Positions 1 to 9,055 of a stretch of 64,000 nt of DNA are shown here, in pieces. The position numbers and the translations under genes were made by a program. The stretch is from assembly GCA_964245825.1 (NCBI GenBank), contig CAXTNT010000012.1:1-64000 (forward strand), in the 5' to 3' direction. A model generated the notes under the pieces. The model was given only the letters and a program-made list of their open reading frames with translations. It was not told where the DNA came from and did not search any database. Source of the stretch: CAJCIY01 sp964245825 (GTDB lineage Bacteria; Actinomycetota; Actinomycetes; Mycobacteriales; CAJCIY01). The first letter of the stretch is position 1. Each line of letters opens with the position of its first letter.

Positions 1-98
1 TGGGTTCCGTCATCAAGAAGCGCCGCAAGCGCATGGCCAAGAAGAAGCACCGCAAGCTGCTGAAGCGGACCCGCGTCCAGCGTCGCAACAAGGGCTGA
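1..98 (+). CDS. Small ribosomal subunit protein bS22 (AURKAIP1/COX24-like), first base of start codon outside window
   Basis: The reading frame codes for a 32-residue, almost wholly basic peptide beginning MGSVIKKRRKRMAKKKHRKL and ending RRNKG. This matches the tiny actinobacterial protein found as bS22 in mycobacterial 30S ribosomes, where it binds near the decoding-site rRNA. The window opens on the second base of the start codon, so only that first base is missing. In mycobacteria the same gene sits immediately before the galE2-like SDR and plsC-like acyltransferase found here, which supports the call. It is easily missed because of its length. Very sure of the family. Confidence 0.93.
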   Translation, partial: GSVIKKRRKRMAKKKHRKLLKRTRVQRRNKG

Positions 99-152
99 CG
101 AGCCGCACCGAAAGCCGGCGTCCCCCCGGTCGGCGCGTTAGCCTCGTCGGGT

Positions 153-174
153 CCGCCGACAACGTCGTCGGCGG
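153..174. terminator. Hairpin after bS22
   Basis: CCGCCGAC and GTCGGCGG form an 8-bp perfect stem around a 6-base loop (AACGTC). It lies between the bS22 stop and the next start, with no T-run, as is common for terminators in GC-rich actinobacteria. It ends about 20 bases before the next GTG start, so it could instead affect translation of that gene. Termination is inference. Confidence 0.45.
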
Positions 175-195
175 CGCTGACCGCTGGAGTGCCGC

Positions 196-1068
196 GTGCC
201 CCGCCCGACGTACTGCGTGTCCTTCCTCTCCGACTACGGCCTGGACGACTCGTTCGTCGGCGTCTGCAAGGGCGTCCTGGTGCGCTCCGAGCCCGACGTG
301 CGGATCATCGACGTCTGCCACCAGATCGGTCCGCAGGACCTGGAGCAGGGTGCGGTCACCCTCGCCGGTGCCGTCAGCTATCTGCCGGTCGGCGTGCACC
401 TGGCGCTGGTCGACCCCGTGACCTCGCTGGCCGCCCGTCCGGTGGTCGTCGTCACGGCCGACGGGTCCCGGTTCGTCAGCCCCGACAACGGCCTGACCTC
501 ACTCGCCTGGGACGTGGTCGGCGGGGTGGTCGCCGCGTACGAGATCACCGACCAGACGCTCTTCCTGCCGACGCCGTCGCGGCTGTTCCGCGGCCGGGAC
601 ATCTTCGCGCCGGTCGCGGGCCGCCTCGCCGGCGGGCTCGACCCCGCCGCGGTGGGCCCGGCCCTCGACCCGGCGGACCTGGCCCGGCTGCCGGTCCGGG
701 CGGGCTACGTCCACGGGGACCACGTCCACGCCGACGTCGTCGCGGTCGACCACTTCGGCAACCTCGCGCTGGACATCGGCTGCAGCGACCTGGCGGCGGC
801 GGGGCTCTCGCTGGGCGACATCGTGGAGCTGCGTACCGGCGGCCGTACGGTGCAGGTGCCTTTCGCGGCGAACTACGGGGAGGTCGACCCGGGGCGGCTC
901 GCGGTGTGCGAGGACGCCTCCCGTCGGGTGACCGTCGCGGTGAACCTGGGCAACGCCGGGCGCACCCTGCGCGCCGGTCGAGGCGAGCCCGTCGTCATCG
1001 CCCGGGTGCCCGCCGTCCCGGCGTCCGTACGCCCCCTGATCGGGGTCCTGGACCCGCCGCGGGACTGA
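196..1068 (+). CDS. SAM hydroxide adenosyltransferase family protein (DUF62)
   Basis: A 290-residue protein of the DUF62 family, which hydrolyses S-adenosylmethionine to adenosine and methionine and is related to fluorinase and chlorinase. Visible hallmarks are the N-terminal FLSDYGLDDSFVG (SAM-binding Asp), the VDPV...R segment near residues 72-80, and the C-domain VDHFGNLALDIG near 180-190. GTG start chosen because GGAG lies 7 bases upstream; a longer frame starting at 189 is out of phase and a shadow. Oddity: the segment that usually reads FHGRD(I/V)FAP, carrying the His of the water-activating Asp-Arg-His triad as I recall it, here reads FRGRDIFAP, so activity should not be assumed. It stands alone, followed by a gene with its own promoter. 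Confidence 0.85.
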   Translation: MPRPTYCVSFLSDYGLDDSFVGVCKGVLVRSEPDVRIIDVCHQIGPQDLEQGAVTLAGAVSYLPVGVHLALVDPVTSLAARPVVVVTADGSRFVSPDNGLTSLAWDVVGGVVAAYEITDQTLFLPTPSRLFRGRDIFAPVAGRLAGGLDPAAVGPALDPADLARLPVRAGYVHGDHVHADVVAVDHFGNLALDIGCSDLAAAGLSLGDIVELRTGGRTVQVPFAANYGEVDPGRLAVCEDASRRVTVAVNLGNAGRTLRAGRGEPVVIARVPAVPASVRPLIGVLDPPRD

Positions 1069-1077
1069 GCCCGGCTC

Positions 1078-1083
1078 TAGACT
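1078..1083 (+). promoter_or_regulatory. -10 element TAGACT for a leaderless transcript
   Basis: TAGACT fits the actinobacterial TANNNT -10 consensus and lies exactly 6 bases before the GTG start at 1090, so transcription would begin at or next to the start codon. There is no ribosome binding site between. No clear -35. Confidence 0.5.
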
Positions 1084-1089
1084 GTCGAG

Positions 1090-2116
1090 GTGCCTGCCCG
1101 TCGCGTCCTGGTCACCGGCGCCAGCCGCGACCTCGGCGGAGCGCTGGCCCGGCTGCTGTCCGCCGACCCGTCCATCGAGACGGTGGTCGGCGTCGACACC
1201 TACCCGCCGCGCGAGTCCATCGGCCGGGCGGAGTTCGTCCGGGCCGACATCCGGAACCCGCTGATCGCCAAGGTGATCACCACCGCCGGCATCGACACGG
1301 TCGTCCACATGAACGTCCTGGCCTCAGCGCTGCAGGCCGGTGGCCGGGCGGCGATGAAGGAGGTCAACGTCATCGGCACTATGCAGCTGCTCGCCGCCTG
1401 CCAGAAGTCGCCGGCCGTCCGCACGCTGGTGCTCAAGTCGACGACGTCGGTGTACGGCCGGAGCGCCCGCGATCCGGGTCTGTTCACCGAGGACACCGAG
1501 CCCCGCGCGGTCCCGACCTCGGGGTACGCCAAGGACGCGGTGGAGGTCGAGGCCTATGTCCGCGGCTTCGGCCGGCGCCGTCCCGATGTCGCGATCAGCG
1601 TCCTGCGCTTCACCAGCTTCGTGGGCCCGCGGGTGGACACCACGCTCACCCGCTACTTCGGCCTGCCGGTGGCGCCGACGATCTCCGGCTGTGATCCCCG
1701 GCTGCAGATGTGCCACGAGGACGACGCCCTCGCCGTGCTGCGCCATGCCGCGGAGGGCGATCGGCCGGGTGTGTTCAACGTCGGCGGCGAGGGGGTTCTC
1801 CTGCTCTCGCAGGCGTTGCGGCGGCTGGGACGCCCGAGCATCGGGCTGCTGGCGCCTACCGGGCCGGCGATCGGGCTGGCGCTGCGGCTGCTCCGCTCGG
1901 ACGTGCTCTCGCCCGAGCAGCTCAGCTTCCTCGGGCACGGCCACGCGGTCGACCTGCGCGCGTTGCGCGAGGACTTCGGCTACCAGCCGCGCTACACCAC
2001 CGCAGCCGCCTTCGAGGACTACGCGGCCGCCCACCCGGGGCCGCTGCGACGGGTGCCGGTCCCGCAACTCGCCGAGGCGGCCGCGCGGCAGATGCTCGCG
2101 CGCCGCAGGGTCGTCC

Positions 2117-2124
<8 letters not shown>
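1090..2124 (+). CDS. NAD-dependent epimerase/dehydratase-like SDR (mycobacterial GalE2/Rv0501 type)
   Basis: 344-residue extended SDR. The N-terminus VLVTGASRDLGGALARLL is a Rossmann nucleotide-binding loop; VVGVDTYPP follows at the end of beta-2. The usual catalytic Ser/Thr strand is visible as LKSTTSVYG near residue 120, but the expected YxxxK reads YAKDA, with no Lys at +4, so catalysis may be altered or lost. The C-terminal half has VFNVGGEGVLLLSQALRRLG, typical of sugar-nucleotide epimerase-like proteins. Substrate unknown; GalE activity should not be assumed from the mycobacterial name. Starts at a GTG placed directly after a -10 element (leaderless) and its stop overlaps the downstream acyltransferase by 8 bases, so the two are probably one operon. 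Confidence 0.8.
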
Positions 2125-3034
<910 letters not shown>

Positions 3035-3043
3035 CGCGAAGAC

Positions 3044-3958
3044 TCAGGCCGCCCGTCTGCGGCGGAGCGCGACGCCGGCCACCACGGCACCCGCCAGCAT
3101 CCCGACCCCACCCGCGGCCGGAACCCCGACGCGGGCCGCCTTACGGCCACTGCGGAAGTCGCGGGTCGGCCAGCCCTGGGCCTTCGCGTGCCGGCGGAGG
3201 TCGGCGTCCGGGTTCACCGCGGTCGGGTGACCGACCAGCGAGAGCATCGGCACGTCGTTGACGGAGTCGCTGTAGGCCGAGCACCGCTCGAGCTCCAGAC
3301 CCTCCCGTAGGACCAACGCGCGGACGGCCTCCGCCTTGGCCGGCCCGTGCAGCGGCTCCCCGACGAGACGGCCGGTGTAGCAGCCGTCCTCGACCTCCGC
3401 GACGGTGCCGAGCGCGCCGGTGAGGCCAAGCCGCCGGGCGATGATCCGGGCCAGCTCGACGGGTGTCGCGGTGACGAGCCAGACCCGCTGGCCGGCGTCG
3501 AGGTGTGCCTGCGCGAGTGCGCGGGTGCCGGAGTAGATCCGCTCGGCCATCAGCTCGTCGTAGATCTCCTCGCCGTAGGCGACGATCTCGGCGACGCTGC
3601 GTCCGGCGACGAAGGCGAGCGCGGCCTCCCGGGCATCGGCCATCCCCTCCAGGTTCTCCTTGCCGGAAGCCCGGAACCGGACCTGCTGCCAGGCGAAGGA
3701 CGCCAGGTCGCGGGTGGTGAAGAACTTGCGGGCGGCGAGCCCCCGGGCGTACCAGTAGGCCGAGGCGCCGGCCATGATCGTGTTGTCCACGTCGAAGAAG
3801 GCGGCGGCCCGTGGGTCGGGTACGACAGTGGGAGCAGGCGCCTGCTCGACCACGGCCGCGGCAGCCGAGGCGGCCCCGGCCAGCGCTGCCGCGGAGCCGT
3901 CCGCCCGCGCGCGCCGCCGACCGGGACGCTGCCCCGATCGGGGCCCGCGGAGCCTCAT
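3044..3958 (-). CDS. HAD-IB family hydrolase (SerB1-like phosphatase)
   Basis: 304-residue HAD superfamily enzyme. Motif I is AAFFDVDNTIMAG (nucleophile Asp, about residue 57), motif II is the VWLVTATPVE segment, and motif III/IV is YSDSVNDVPML, which holds the Mg2+-binding acids. The HAD-IB signature and mycobacterial SerB1 (Rv0505c) in the same neighbourhood suggest a small phosphomonoesterase, possibly phosphoserine or lipid phosphate; the substrate cannot be read here. The C-terminus ends in a short Ala/Gly/Val hydrophobic stretch followed by RRRRAA, possibly a membrane tail. The ATG at 3958 is chosen: the open frame extends 53 codons further upstream but into the preceding sigma factor gene. 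An N-terminal Ala-rich segment of about 45 residues precedes the HAD fold. Confidence 0.85.
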   Translation of the reverse strand: MRLRGPRSGQRPGRRRARADGSAAALAGAASAAAAVVEQAPAPTVVPDPRAAAFFDVDNTIMAGASAYWYARGLAARKFFTTRDLASFAWQQVRFRASGKENLEGMADAREAALAFVAGRSVAEIVAYGEEIYDELMAERIYSGTRALAQAHLDAGQRVWLVTATPVELARIIARRLGLTGALGTVAEVEDGCYTGRLVGEPLHGPAKAEAVRALVLREGLELERCSAYSDSVNDVPMLSLVGHPTAVNPDADLRRHAKAQGWPTRDFRSGRKAARVGVPAAGGVGMLAGAVVAGVALRRRRAA

Positions 3959-3975
3959 GCTGCCCAGCCTAGGGT

Positions 3976-4662
3976 TCAGCGCGACCCCGGCGGGAGCCGC
4001 CGACCCAGGGTGCGCACCGCCCGGTACTGCAGGGCCTTGACCGCCCCCTCGCTCTTGTTCATGGCCTGGGCCGTCTCGGCCACCGACAGTCCCTGCAGGA
4101 ACCGCAGGGCGATGCACTCCTGCTGCTCGGAGCTCAGCCCGCGCACTGCGTCGAGCAGGGCCGCGTTGTCCATCGACGTGAGCACCTCCGACTCCGGGGT
4201 GGCGTCACCGGCCCGCTCGCCTCCCGTAGCCCGCAGGTCGGCCGTCGTAATCTCCAGCCGGTAGCGGCTCGACCGGTAGTGGTCCGCGACCAGGTTGCGG
4301 GCAATCGTCACGAACCACGCCCCCACATCCCGGCCCTGCCAGGTGAAGGAGGAGATCCGGCGCAGCGCGCGCAGGAACGTCTCGCTGGTCAGGTCCTCGG
4401 CCAACTGCGGCGAGCCGACCCGGTAGTACACGTACCGGTAGACGAAGTCCACGTAACGGTCGTAGACCTCACCGAAGGCCGCGGCGTCGCCCTGTTGGGC
4501 GCGCATCACCAGCGCCTGCACGTCGTCGGGTCCCGGCGCCGAGGTCGGTGGGCCGGCGCCCGCCCGCCGGGACGCCGGCCGTGGCCGTCCACCGAGGCGC
4601 AGGCGCAGGAGGTCGAACAGTCCGACCGGCCGCGGCGGTCCGCACACCAGCGCGCCGGTCAC
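3976..4662 (-). CDS. ECF-type RNA polymerase sigma factor, BldN-like
   Basis: 228-residue sigma-70 family protein. Region 2 is AFGEVYDRYVDFVYRYVYYR plus the following QLAEDLTSETFLRALRRI; region 4 is the C-terminal helix-turn-helix with LSVAETAQAMNKSEGAVKALQYRAVRTL. Residues 1-50 are a Pro/Arg-rich N-terminal extension, as in Streptomyces BldN, which controls aerial development and also lies near rex-hemACD. No anti-sigma gene of the RsbN type is adjacent. The next gene on the same strand, the HAD hydrolase, starts 18 bases after the stop. The GTG start at 4662 sits 6 bases after a TAGGAT -10, giving a leaderless message. Family certain; the BldN equivalence rests on similarity of sequence and place. 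Confidence 0.88.
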   Translation of the reverse strand: MTGALVCGPPRPVGLFDLLRLRLGGRPRPASRRAGAGPPTSAPGPDDVQALVMRAQQGDAAAFGEVYDRYVDFVYRYVYYRVGSPQLAEDLTSETFLRALRRISSFTWQGRDVGAWFVTIARNLVADHYRSSRYRLEITTADLRATGGERAGDATPESEVLTSMDNAALLDAVRGLSSEQQECIALRFLQGLSVAETAQAMNKSEGAVKALQYRAVRTLGRRLPPGSR

Positions 4663-4668
4663 CGGCAG

Positions 4669-4674
4669 ATCCTA
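4669..4674 (-). promoter_or_regulatory. -10 element TAGGAT of the sigma factor gene
   Basis: On the minus strand TAGGAT lies 6 bases before the GTG at 4662. It is back to back with the penicillin-binding protein promoter about 55 bases away, so the two divergent genes share a short control region. Confidence 0.45.
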
Positions 4675-4726
4675 GGTGTGCGGGTCGGGCGGGCGGTCCG
4701 TCTCGTGTCCACCGACCCGGCTCGCG

Positions 4727-4732
4727 TACGGT
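4727..4732 (+). promoter_or_regulatory. -10 element TACGGT of the penicillin-binding protein gene
   Basis: TACGGT is placed 6 bases before the ATG at 4739, the same leaderless spacing seen at several other genes in the window. No Shine-Dalgarno sequence precedes the ATG, which fits. Confidence 0.45.
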
Positions 4733-4738
4733 CGAACC

Positions 4739-6874
4739 ATGGCGTCCGACGTGCCGCGGCCTGCTGCTCGCCGGGCCGCCCGCCACCGACGGCATCCGGT
4801 TCTGGCGGGCTTCGCCGTCGCCCTCCTGGCCGTGGTGGTCTTCGTCGGCAGTACGGCTGCCGGTCTGCTGGCGGCGCCGGTCGACTTCACCCCGCCGGCC
4901 CCGCCCCGGCCGGCGCTGATCCTGGACCGGAACGGGAAGCTGATCGGGGAGATCGCCAGCCCCCAGCAGCGCATCGAGGTGCCCGCCGCGCAGATCCCCG
5001 ACGTCATGCGGAACGCCGTCGTCGCGGCCGAGGACAAGAGCTTCTACTCCAACTCCGGCGTCGACCCGCTCGCCATCGTGCGCGCCGCGATCTCCGATCT
5101 CACCGGGGGGAGCAGCCAGGGTGGCTCCACGATCACGCAGCAGTACGTCAAGAACGTCTTCGTCGGCGACCAGCACTCGTTCGCCCGCAAGCTCAAGGAG
5201 GCGGCGCTCTCCATCCGTCTCGACCAGCGCCTGTCCAAGCAGGAGATCCTCACCCGATACCTGAACGAGGTGTACTTCGGCCAGGGCACCTACGGGGTGC
5301 AGGCAGCGGCGCAGTACTACTTCGGCGTCGACGCGAGCCGTCTCACGCTGTCGCAGGCGTCCCTGCTGGCCGGGATCATCCCGGCGCCCAGCGACTACAA
5401 CCCGGTGACGTCGCTGGCCAAGGCGCGGGTCCGGCAGAAGTACGTCCTCAACCGGATGGTCGACAGCGGCTACCTCGACACGGACACGGCCTCGGCGGCG
5501 TACGAGGCCGTGCCCCGGATCGTCGGGCACCCGCTGGCCGCGGCGGCCACGACGTCGATCGCGCCACAGTTTGTGGCCGAGGTCGCCGCGCAGATCAAGG
5601 CGAAGTACGCGACGAACCAGGATCTGCTCTACCGCGGGGGCCTCGCGGTGCGCACGACGCTGGACGTCGACTGGCAGCAGGCGGCGAACGCCGCTCTCGT
5701 GGCGGTGCTGCCCAAGGCCACTGACCCGGAGGCCGCGGTCGTGGTGATGGACACCCGCGACGGCAGCATCCTCGGCCAGGCCGAGAAGGTCGACGCCGGC
5801 CAGTCGCAGTTCGACCTGGCCCGGCTGGCGAGTCGGATCTCGGGCTCGAGCGTCAAGCCGTTCACCCTCGCGACCGCGCTGGAGAACGGCGCCACCCTGA
5901 ACACCACGGTGTACGGGCCGCGCTCCAAGACCTATCCCACGTCGGTATGCCCAGCCGCGAAGGACGGCAAGCCGTACACGATCACCAACGACGAGGGCGG
6001 CGGCGGTACGTACACCCTCACCCGGGCGCTGGCCGAGTCTGTCAACACCGTGTACGGACCGCTGGCGGTCACCCTGGGCACCGCGAAGGTGGCGGCCGTC
6101 GCGAAGGCCGCCGGCTTCACCGACCTGGACGGGACGGTCAAGACCAACTGCGCCATGGGCCTGGGGGTGGCCGTCACGCCGCTCAACGAAGCGGTCGGGT
6201 ACTCCACCCTCGCCGACGGCGGGGTGAACCACGGCTACCGCGACGTGCTGTCGGTCAGCGCCAGGGTCGGCCCTACCGGTGCCGGCGGCACCGTGATCTC
6301 TCGCACGTCGGTGCCGGCCCGGCGGGCGATCCCGGCCGATGTGGCCGGCCAGGTGCAGCAGGCCATGCGCGCCGTGGTCGCCTACGGCACGGCCACCCGG
6401 GCCCGCCAGCCCGACGGTCTCGACGTCTACGGCAAGACCGGCACCACCGACGACTTCACCAATGCCTGGTTCACCGGGTGTGTCCCGGCATACCACGTCT
6501 GCGTGACGACATGGATGGGCTACAACAAGATCACCAAGCCCGATGGCTCGCCCCACACGATGGTGAACGTCGAGGGCACCTACCACGTCGCGGGCGGGAC
6601 GCTGCCGGCCAAGATCTTCGCGAAGATCATGGACGGCTACCGGAGCCGGGCCACCCCGCCCACCCCGACGGCCTCGGTCACGCCTCCGCCGTTCACCCCG
6701 CGGACCACCGTCGTGGCCTCCCGCACGCCCCCGCCGTCGGTGATCGCCACGTCGCCGCCGCCGGCGACGCTGCCGACCCGGACGCGCAGCTCGACCGCTC
6801 CGACGCGGACGGTGACCAGCTCGAGCGCGCCGCCGTCCACGTCGGCGACGGTCAGCACGAGTCCGTCACCCTGA
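4739..6874 (+). CDS. Class A penicillin-binding protein (transglycosylase/transpeptidase)
   Basis: 711-residue bifunctional peptidoglycan synthase. A basic cytoplasmic start and one membrane segment (about residues 22-45) are followed by the GT51 domain with EDKSFYSNSGVDP (catalytic Glu), GGSTITQQYVKN and RYLNEVYFGQGTYGVQAAA. The transpeptidase domain has SSVK (catalytic Ser), SVN and GKTGTT in order. The last 80 or so residues are a Pro/Thr/Ser-rich tail. It builds glycan strands outside the membrane and cross-links them. The GT51 motif more often reads EDxxFxxHxGxD; the His is Asn here. Two Cys in the transpeptidase domain (TSVCPAA, KTNCAMG) and two in FTGCVPAYHVC may form disulfides. Start at the ATG after a leaderless -10. 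Confidence 0.95.
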   Translation: MASDVPRPAARRAARHRRHPVLAGFAVALLAVVVFVGSTAAGLLAAPVDFTPPAPPRPALILDRNGKLIGEIASPQQRIEVPAAQIPDVMRNAVVAAEDKSFYSNSGVDPLAIVRAAISDLTGGSSQGGSTITQQYVKNVFVGDQHSFARKLKEAALSIRLDQRLSKQEILTRYLNEVYFGQGTYGVQAAAQYYFGVDASRLTLSQASLLAGIIPAPSDYNPVTSLAKARVRQKYVLNRMVDSGYLDTDTASAAYEAVPRIVGHPLAAAATTSIAPQFVAEVAAQIKAKYATNQDLLYRGGLAVRTTLDVDWQQAANAALVAVLPKATDPEAAVVVMDTRDGSILGQAEKVDAGQSQFDLARLASRISGSSVKPFTLATALENGATLNTTVYGPRSKTYPTSVCPAAKDGKPYTITNDEGGGGTYTLTRALAESVNTVYGPLAVTLGTAKVAAVAKAAGFTDLDGTVKTNCAMGLGVAVTPLNEAVGYSTLADGGVNHGYRDVLSVSARVGPTGAGGTVISRTSVPARRAIPADVAGQVQQAMRAVVAYGTATRARQPDGLDVYGKTGTTDDFTNAWFTGCVPAYHVCVTTWMGYNKITKPDGSPHTMVNVEGTYHVAGGTLPAKIFAKIMDGYRSRATPPTPTASVTPPPFTPRTTVVASRTPPPSVIATSPPPATLPTRTRSSTAPTRTVTSSSAPPSTSATVSTSPSP

Positions 6875-6885
6875 CCGACCAGCGG

Positions 6886-7692
6886 TCAGCCGGCGGCCAC
6901 GGTCGCGATCACGCGCGAGATCGCGAGAGCGGTGGCGATCGGTCCGGCCAGCTCCGCCATCATCGAGTTCAGGTGCGCCAGCGCCGTCGACTCGGTGGTG
7001 GCCACGGGCTTGACTGCTGCGGGTCGCCGCGGTGCGACCGGCTTTGCCGCCGGGGTCCGGACGGGCGCGGTCACGTGCGGCGCGCTGGCGGTGTGGTGCA
7101 CGGTCGCGCTGGGGGTGCGGGGGTGCGTGACGACCGCCGGCCGCGGGGTCGTGTGCACGGGGCGCGGGGCCGGGTGGCTGACCGGCCGCGCCGGGGCGAC
7201 GGGCGCGTTCATCGGGTCGCGGAAGTCGACGGTGATGTAGAGGTAGCCCCGGTTGTCCCGTGCCGTGCCGATGCCGACCTGCGTGTACGCCGGGTTGACC
7301 TCGTTCGCGTAGTGCTCGGGCGAGTGGTCGAAGGCCGTGTCGATCGCGGCCGCGGTCGGCCCCATGCCGACGTTCTCGCCGACGACGCGCCAGTTCGTGA
7401 CCTGGCTGGTCAGGTTCGGGTTGTGGAAGAGGCTCTCGGCCCGCTCCATGGCCGCCGAGTGACCGGCGGCGATGGCGTTCAGGTCGCCCGACAGGGCAAG
7501 CCCATGCAGGCCGTGCGCCGCACGCAGGGCGTTCAGGTGGCCGAGCACGGTGTAGTTGTCGGAGCTGGAGGCGCGGGCCGTCGGTGCGAGCCCGACGACG
7601 GAGGCGCCGGCCGCGACGGCGACGACGGCGCCGGCGACGAGGACCCGCTGGCGGCGCGTGGTGGGCGTGTTCGAGGACAGGACGGCGGACAC
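6886..7692 (-). CDS. Secreted CAP (SCP/PR1) domain protein
   Basis: 268 residues. A signal peptide with TTRRQR, a hydrophobic core and an ARA-S cleavage site (about residues 35-40) shows export. The CAP domain covers about residues 40-160, with HLNALRAAHGLHGL, HSAAMERAESLFHN, VGENVGMG and GYLYITVDF, and holds the His/Glu positions usual in bacterial CAP proteins. A long Pro/Thr/His/Val-rich linker follows, then a hydrophobic C-terminal stretch from about residue 245 that may touch the membrane or wall. GTG start chosen because AAGGAG precedes it by 6 bases; the frame is open further upstream but lacks a signal sequence there. It converges on the penicillin-binding protein gene with an 11-base gap. 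Function of the domain in bacteria is not settled. Confidence 0.85.
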   Translation of the reverse strand: MSAVLSSNTPTTRRQRVLVAGAVVAVAAGASVVGLAPTARASSSDNYTVLGHLNALRAAHGLHGLALSGDLNAIAAGHSAAMERAESLFHNPNLTSQVTNWRVVGENVGMGPTAAAIDTAFDHSPEHYANEVNPAYTQVGIGTARDNRGYLYITVDFRDPMNAPVAPARPVSHPAPRPVHTTPRPAVVTHPRTPSATVHHTASAPHVTAPVRTPAAKPVAPRRPAAVKPVATTESTALAHLNSMMAELAGPIATALAISRVIATVAAG

Positions 7693-8004
7693 CGGCACTC
7701 CTTGAAGCGTTGGCCGGGACGCTGCCGCGACGTGAGGTCGCGGCCCGTCCGCCTCGCCCTGGGGGGCGGGACGGGTCGGGCGGCCGTGACATTCGGCGGG
7801 TCGGCTGACTACGTGAGTCCCGTGCCTCTGCGGATCGCGCTCGCGCGCGGCTTGCCCTTGTCGTGTCGGCGGTCGCCCCGGATGGGTTGTTGACCCAGAA
7901 GGTGTCGGTCCCTCGGACGGAGGCACTTGACGTCCGTACGGGTGACGCGGGCGGGCGTTCTCCCCTCGAGCGCCGTGGGACCATCACCCGTCCGAGGGAG
8001 GCTC
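7693..8004. other. Divergent intergenic region between CAP and glutaredoxin genes, with leader hairpin at 7724-7744
   Basis: About 310 bases without a gene. The clear structure is a perfect 8-bp stem, GCCGCGAC / GTCGCGGC, with a 5-base loop at 7724-7744, about 30 bases upstream of the CAP start in its 5' leader. I looked for a cyclic di-AMP riboswitch, often found before actinobacterial cell-wall genes, and did not find its conserved core. The frame of the CAP protein stays open through part of this region, but without export features. No other signal is supported. Confidence 0.4.
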
Positions 8005-8244
8005 ATGCCGACGACGAGCCGGGTGGTGCTGTACGTCCGCGCCGGTTGCCATCTCTGTGCGGAGGCCCGGGAGCTCGTCCGCGCCGTGGCCGGCCCCGGC
8101 GTCACCGAGGTGGACGTGGACAGCGATCCCGAGCTGGTGCGGCGCTACGGCGAGCAGGTGCCAGTGGTGGCCGTGGACGGGCGCCAGGTGGGGTTCTGGC
8201 GGATCGACGCCGGGCGGCTCCAGGCGGCCCTGGACCGGTGCTGA
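8005..8244 (+). CDS. Glutaredoxin family protein (DUF836-like)
   Basis: 79-residue thioredoxin-fold protein with the redox motif RAGCHLCAEAREL at residues 11-23 and the cis-Pro segment EQVPVVAVDGRQVG near 50. The ATG at 8005 has GAGGGAGG 4 bases upstream, a strong ribosome binding site. In mycobacteria an equivalent gene (Rv0508) also lies immediately before hemA. Likely a small dithiol oxidoreductase; partner unknown. The Rex site lies between it and rex, so it is probably a separate transcript. Confidence 0.82.
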   Translation: MPTTSRVVLYVRAGCHLCAEARELVRAVAGPGVTEVDVDSDPELVRRYGEQVPVVAVDGRQVGFWRIDAGRLQAALDRC

Positions 8245-8270
8245 GGCCGAGCCCGGCCTGCTCTCGATTT

Positions 8271-8286
8271 CGTGAAGACGTTCACA
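8271..8286. promoter_or_regulatory. Rex operator (ROP) upstream of rex
   Basis: CGTGAAGACGTTCACA matches the Rex consensus TGTGAA-N4-TTCACA at all 12 arm positions except the first. The GTGAA/TTCAC arms are a perfect dyad. It lies 53 bases before the rex start. Rex is known to bind such a site to repress its own rex-hemACD operon in Streptomyces and to leave the DNA when NADH rises; here autoregulation is inferred from site and position. Confidence 0.85.
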
Positions 8287-8338
8287 TGGGCGTACCGTCC
8301 TCTCGTTCGGATCGACCGCCCTACACACAGGTGACCAC

Positions 8339-9055
8339 GTGACAGCCGATGCCCCCGGTGGGCCTGCCGCCCCCCTAGGGGCGCGGTCCGGCCGCGGTCG
8401 CCGCGTGCCCGAAGCCACCGTGGCGCGCCTGCCCATCTACCTGCGTGCGCTGCTCGCCCTCGAGGAACACGGCGCGGCCACCGTTTCCTCGGAGGAGCTC
8501 GCCACGGCGTCCGGAGTCAACTCGGCGAAGGTCCGCAAGGACCTGTCCCAACTCGGCTCGTACGGCACGCGGGGGGTGGGCTACGACGTCACGCACCTCG
8601 TGGCCGAGATCAGCCGCGAGCTGGGTCTGACGCGTTCGCGCTCCGTCGCGATCATCGGCATCGGCAACCTCGGGCGGGCCCTGGCCGGGTACGGCGGCTT
8701 CGCACCGCGGGGGGTGCGGATCCGCGTGCTCCTCGACGCCGACCCGGCCCGCATCGGCGAGACCATCAACGGGCTGGCCATCCGCGCCGTCGACCAGCTC
8801 GAAGGGGCCCTTCGCGAGGAAGGCGTGAGCATCGCGGTGATCGCGACCCCCGTCGACATCGCCCAGCCGATGTGCGACCGGCTGGTCGCGGCGGGGGTCC
8901 GCAGCATCCTCAACTTCGCGCCGACGACCCTCGTCGTCCCCCCGGACGTCGACGTCCGCAAGGTCGACCTGTCCGTCGAGCTGCAGATCTTGTCCTTCCA
9001 CGAGCGGCAGCGGACCACGCTCGACGTGGCTGACCTCCGGGAGGCGACCGCGTGA
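8339..9055 (+). CDS. rex: Redox-sensing transcriptional repressor Rex
   Basis: 238 residues. The N-terminal winged helix covers about residues 25-85 (LPIYLRALLALEEHG, SSEELATASGVNSAKVRKDL, SYGTRGVGYDV), followed by a Rossmann domain with IIGIGNLGRALAGY, which binds NADH/NAD+. Rex dimers sense the NADH/NAD+ ratio and derepress respiratory genes when NADH accumulates. The operator upstream and the coupled hemA (4-base overlap) show an autoregulated rex-hem operon. The GTG at 8339 gives an N-terminal extension of about 20 residues; a later GTG at 8406 would shorten it. Confidence 0.96.
   Translation: MTADAPGGPAAPLGARSGRGRRVPEATVARLPIYLRALLALEEHGAATVSSEELATASGVNSAKVRKDLSQLGSYGTRGVGYDVTHLVAEISRELGLTRSRSVAIIGIGNLGRALAGYGGFAPRGVRIRVLLDADPARIGETINGLAIRAVDQLEGALREEGVSIAVIATPVDIAQPMCDRLVAAGVRSILNFAPTTLVVPPDVDVRKVDLSVELQILSFHERQRTTLDVADLREATA

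Noticed and set aside
189..1694. Long Arg/Gly-rich open frame overlapping the SAM hydrolase and SDR genes
   Set aside because: Out of frame with two well-supported genes; composition is that of a GC-rich shadow with no domain.
5947..7893. Very long plus-strand frame across the penicillin-binding protein and CAP genes
   Set aside because: Low-complexity Arg/Gly/Asp sequence without motifs; both real genes are clear in other frames.
7693..7990. Cyclic di-AMP (ydaO-type) riboswitch before the CAP gene
   Set aside because: CGAATGTCAC slightly resembles one conserved block, but the GGGGUGAAU and CCUCGUAGGC blocks and the helices around them are missing.
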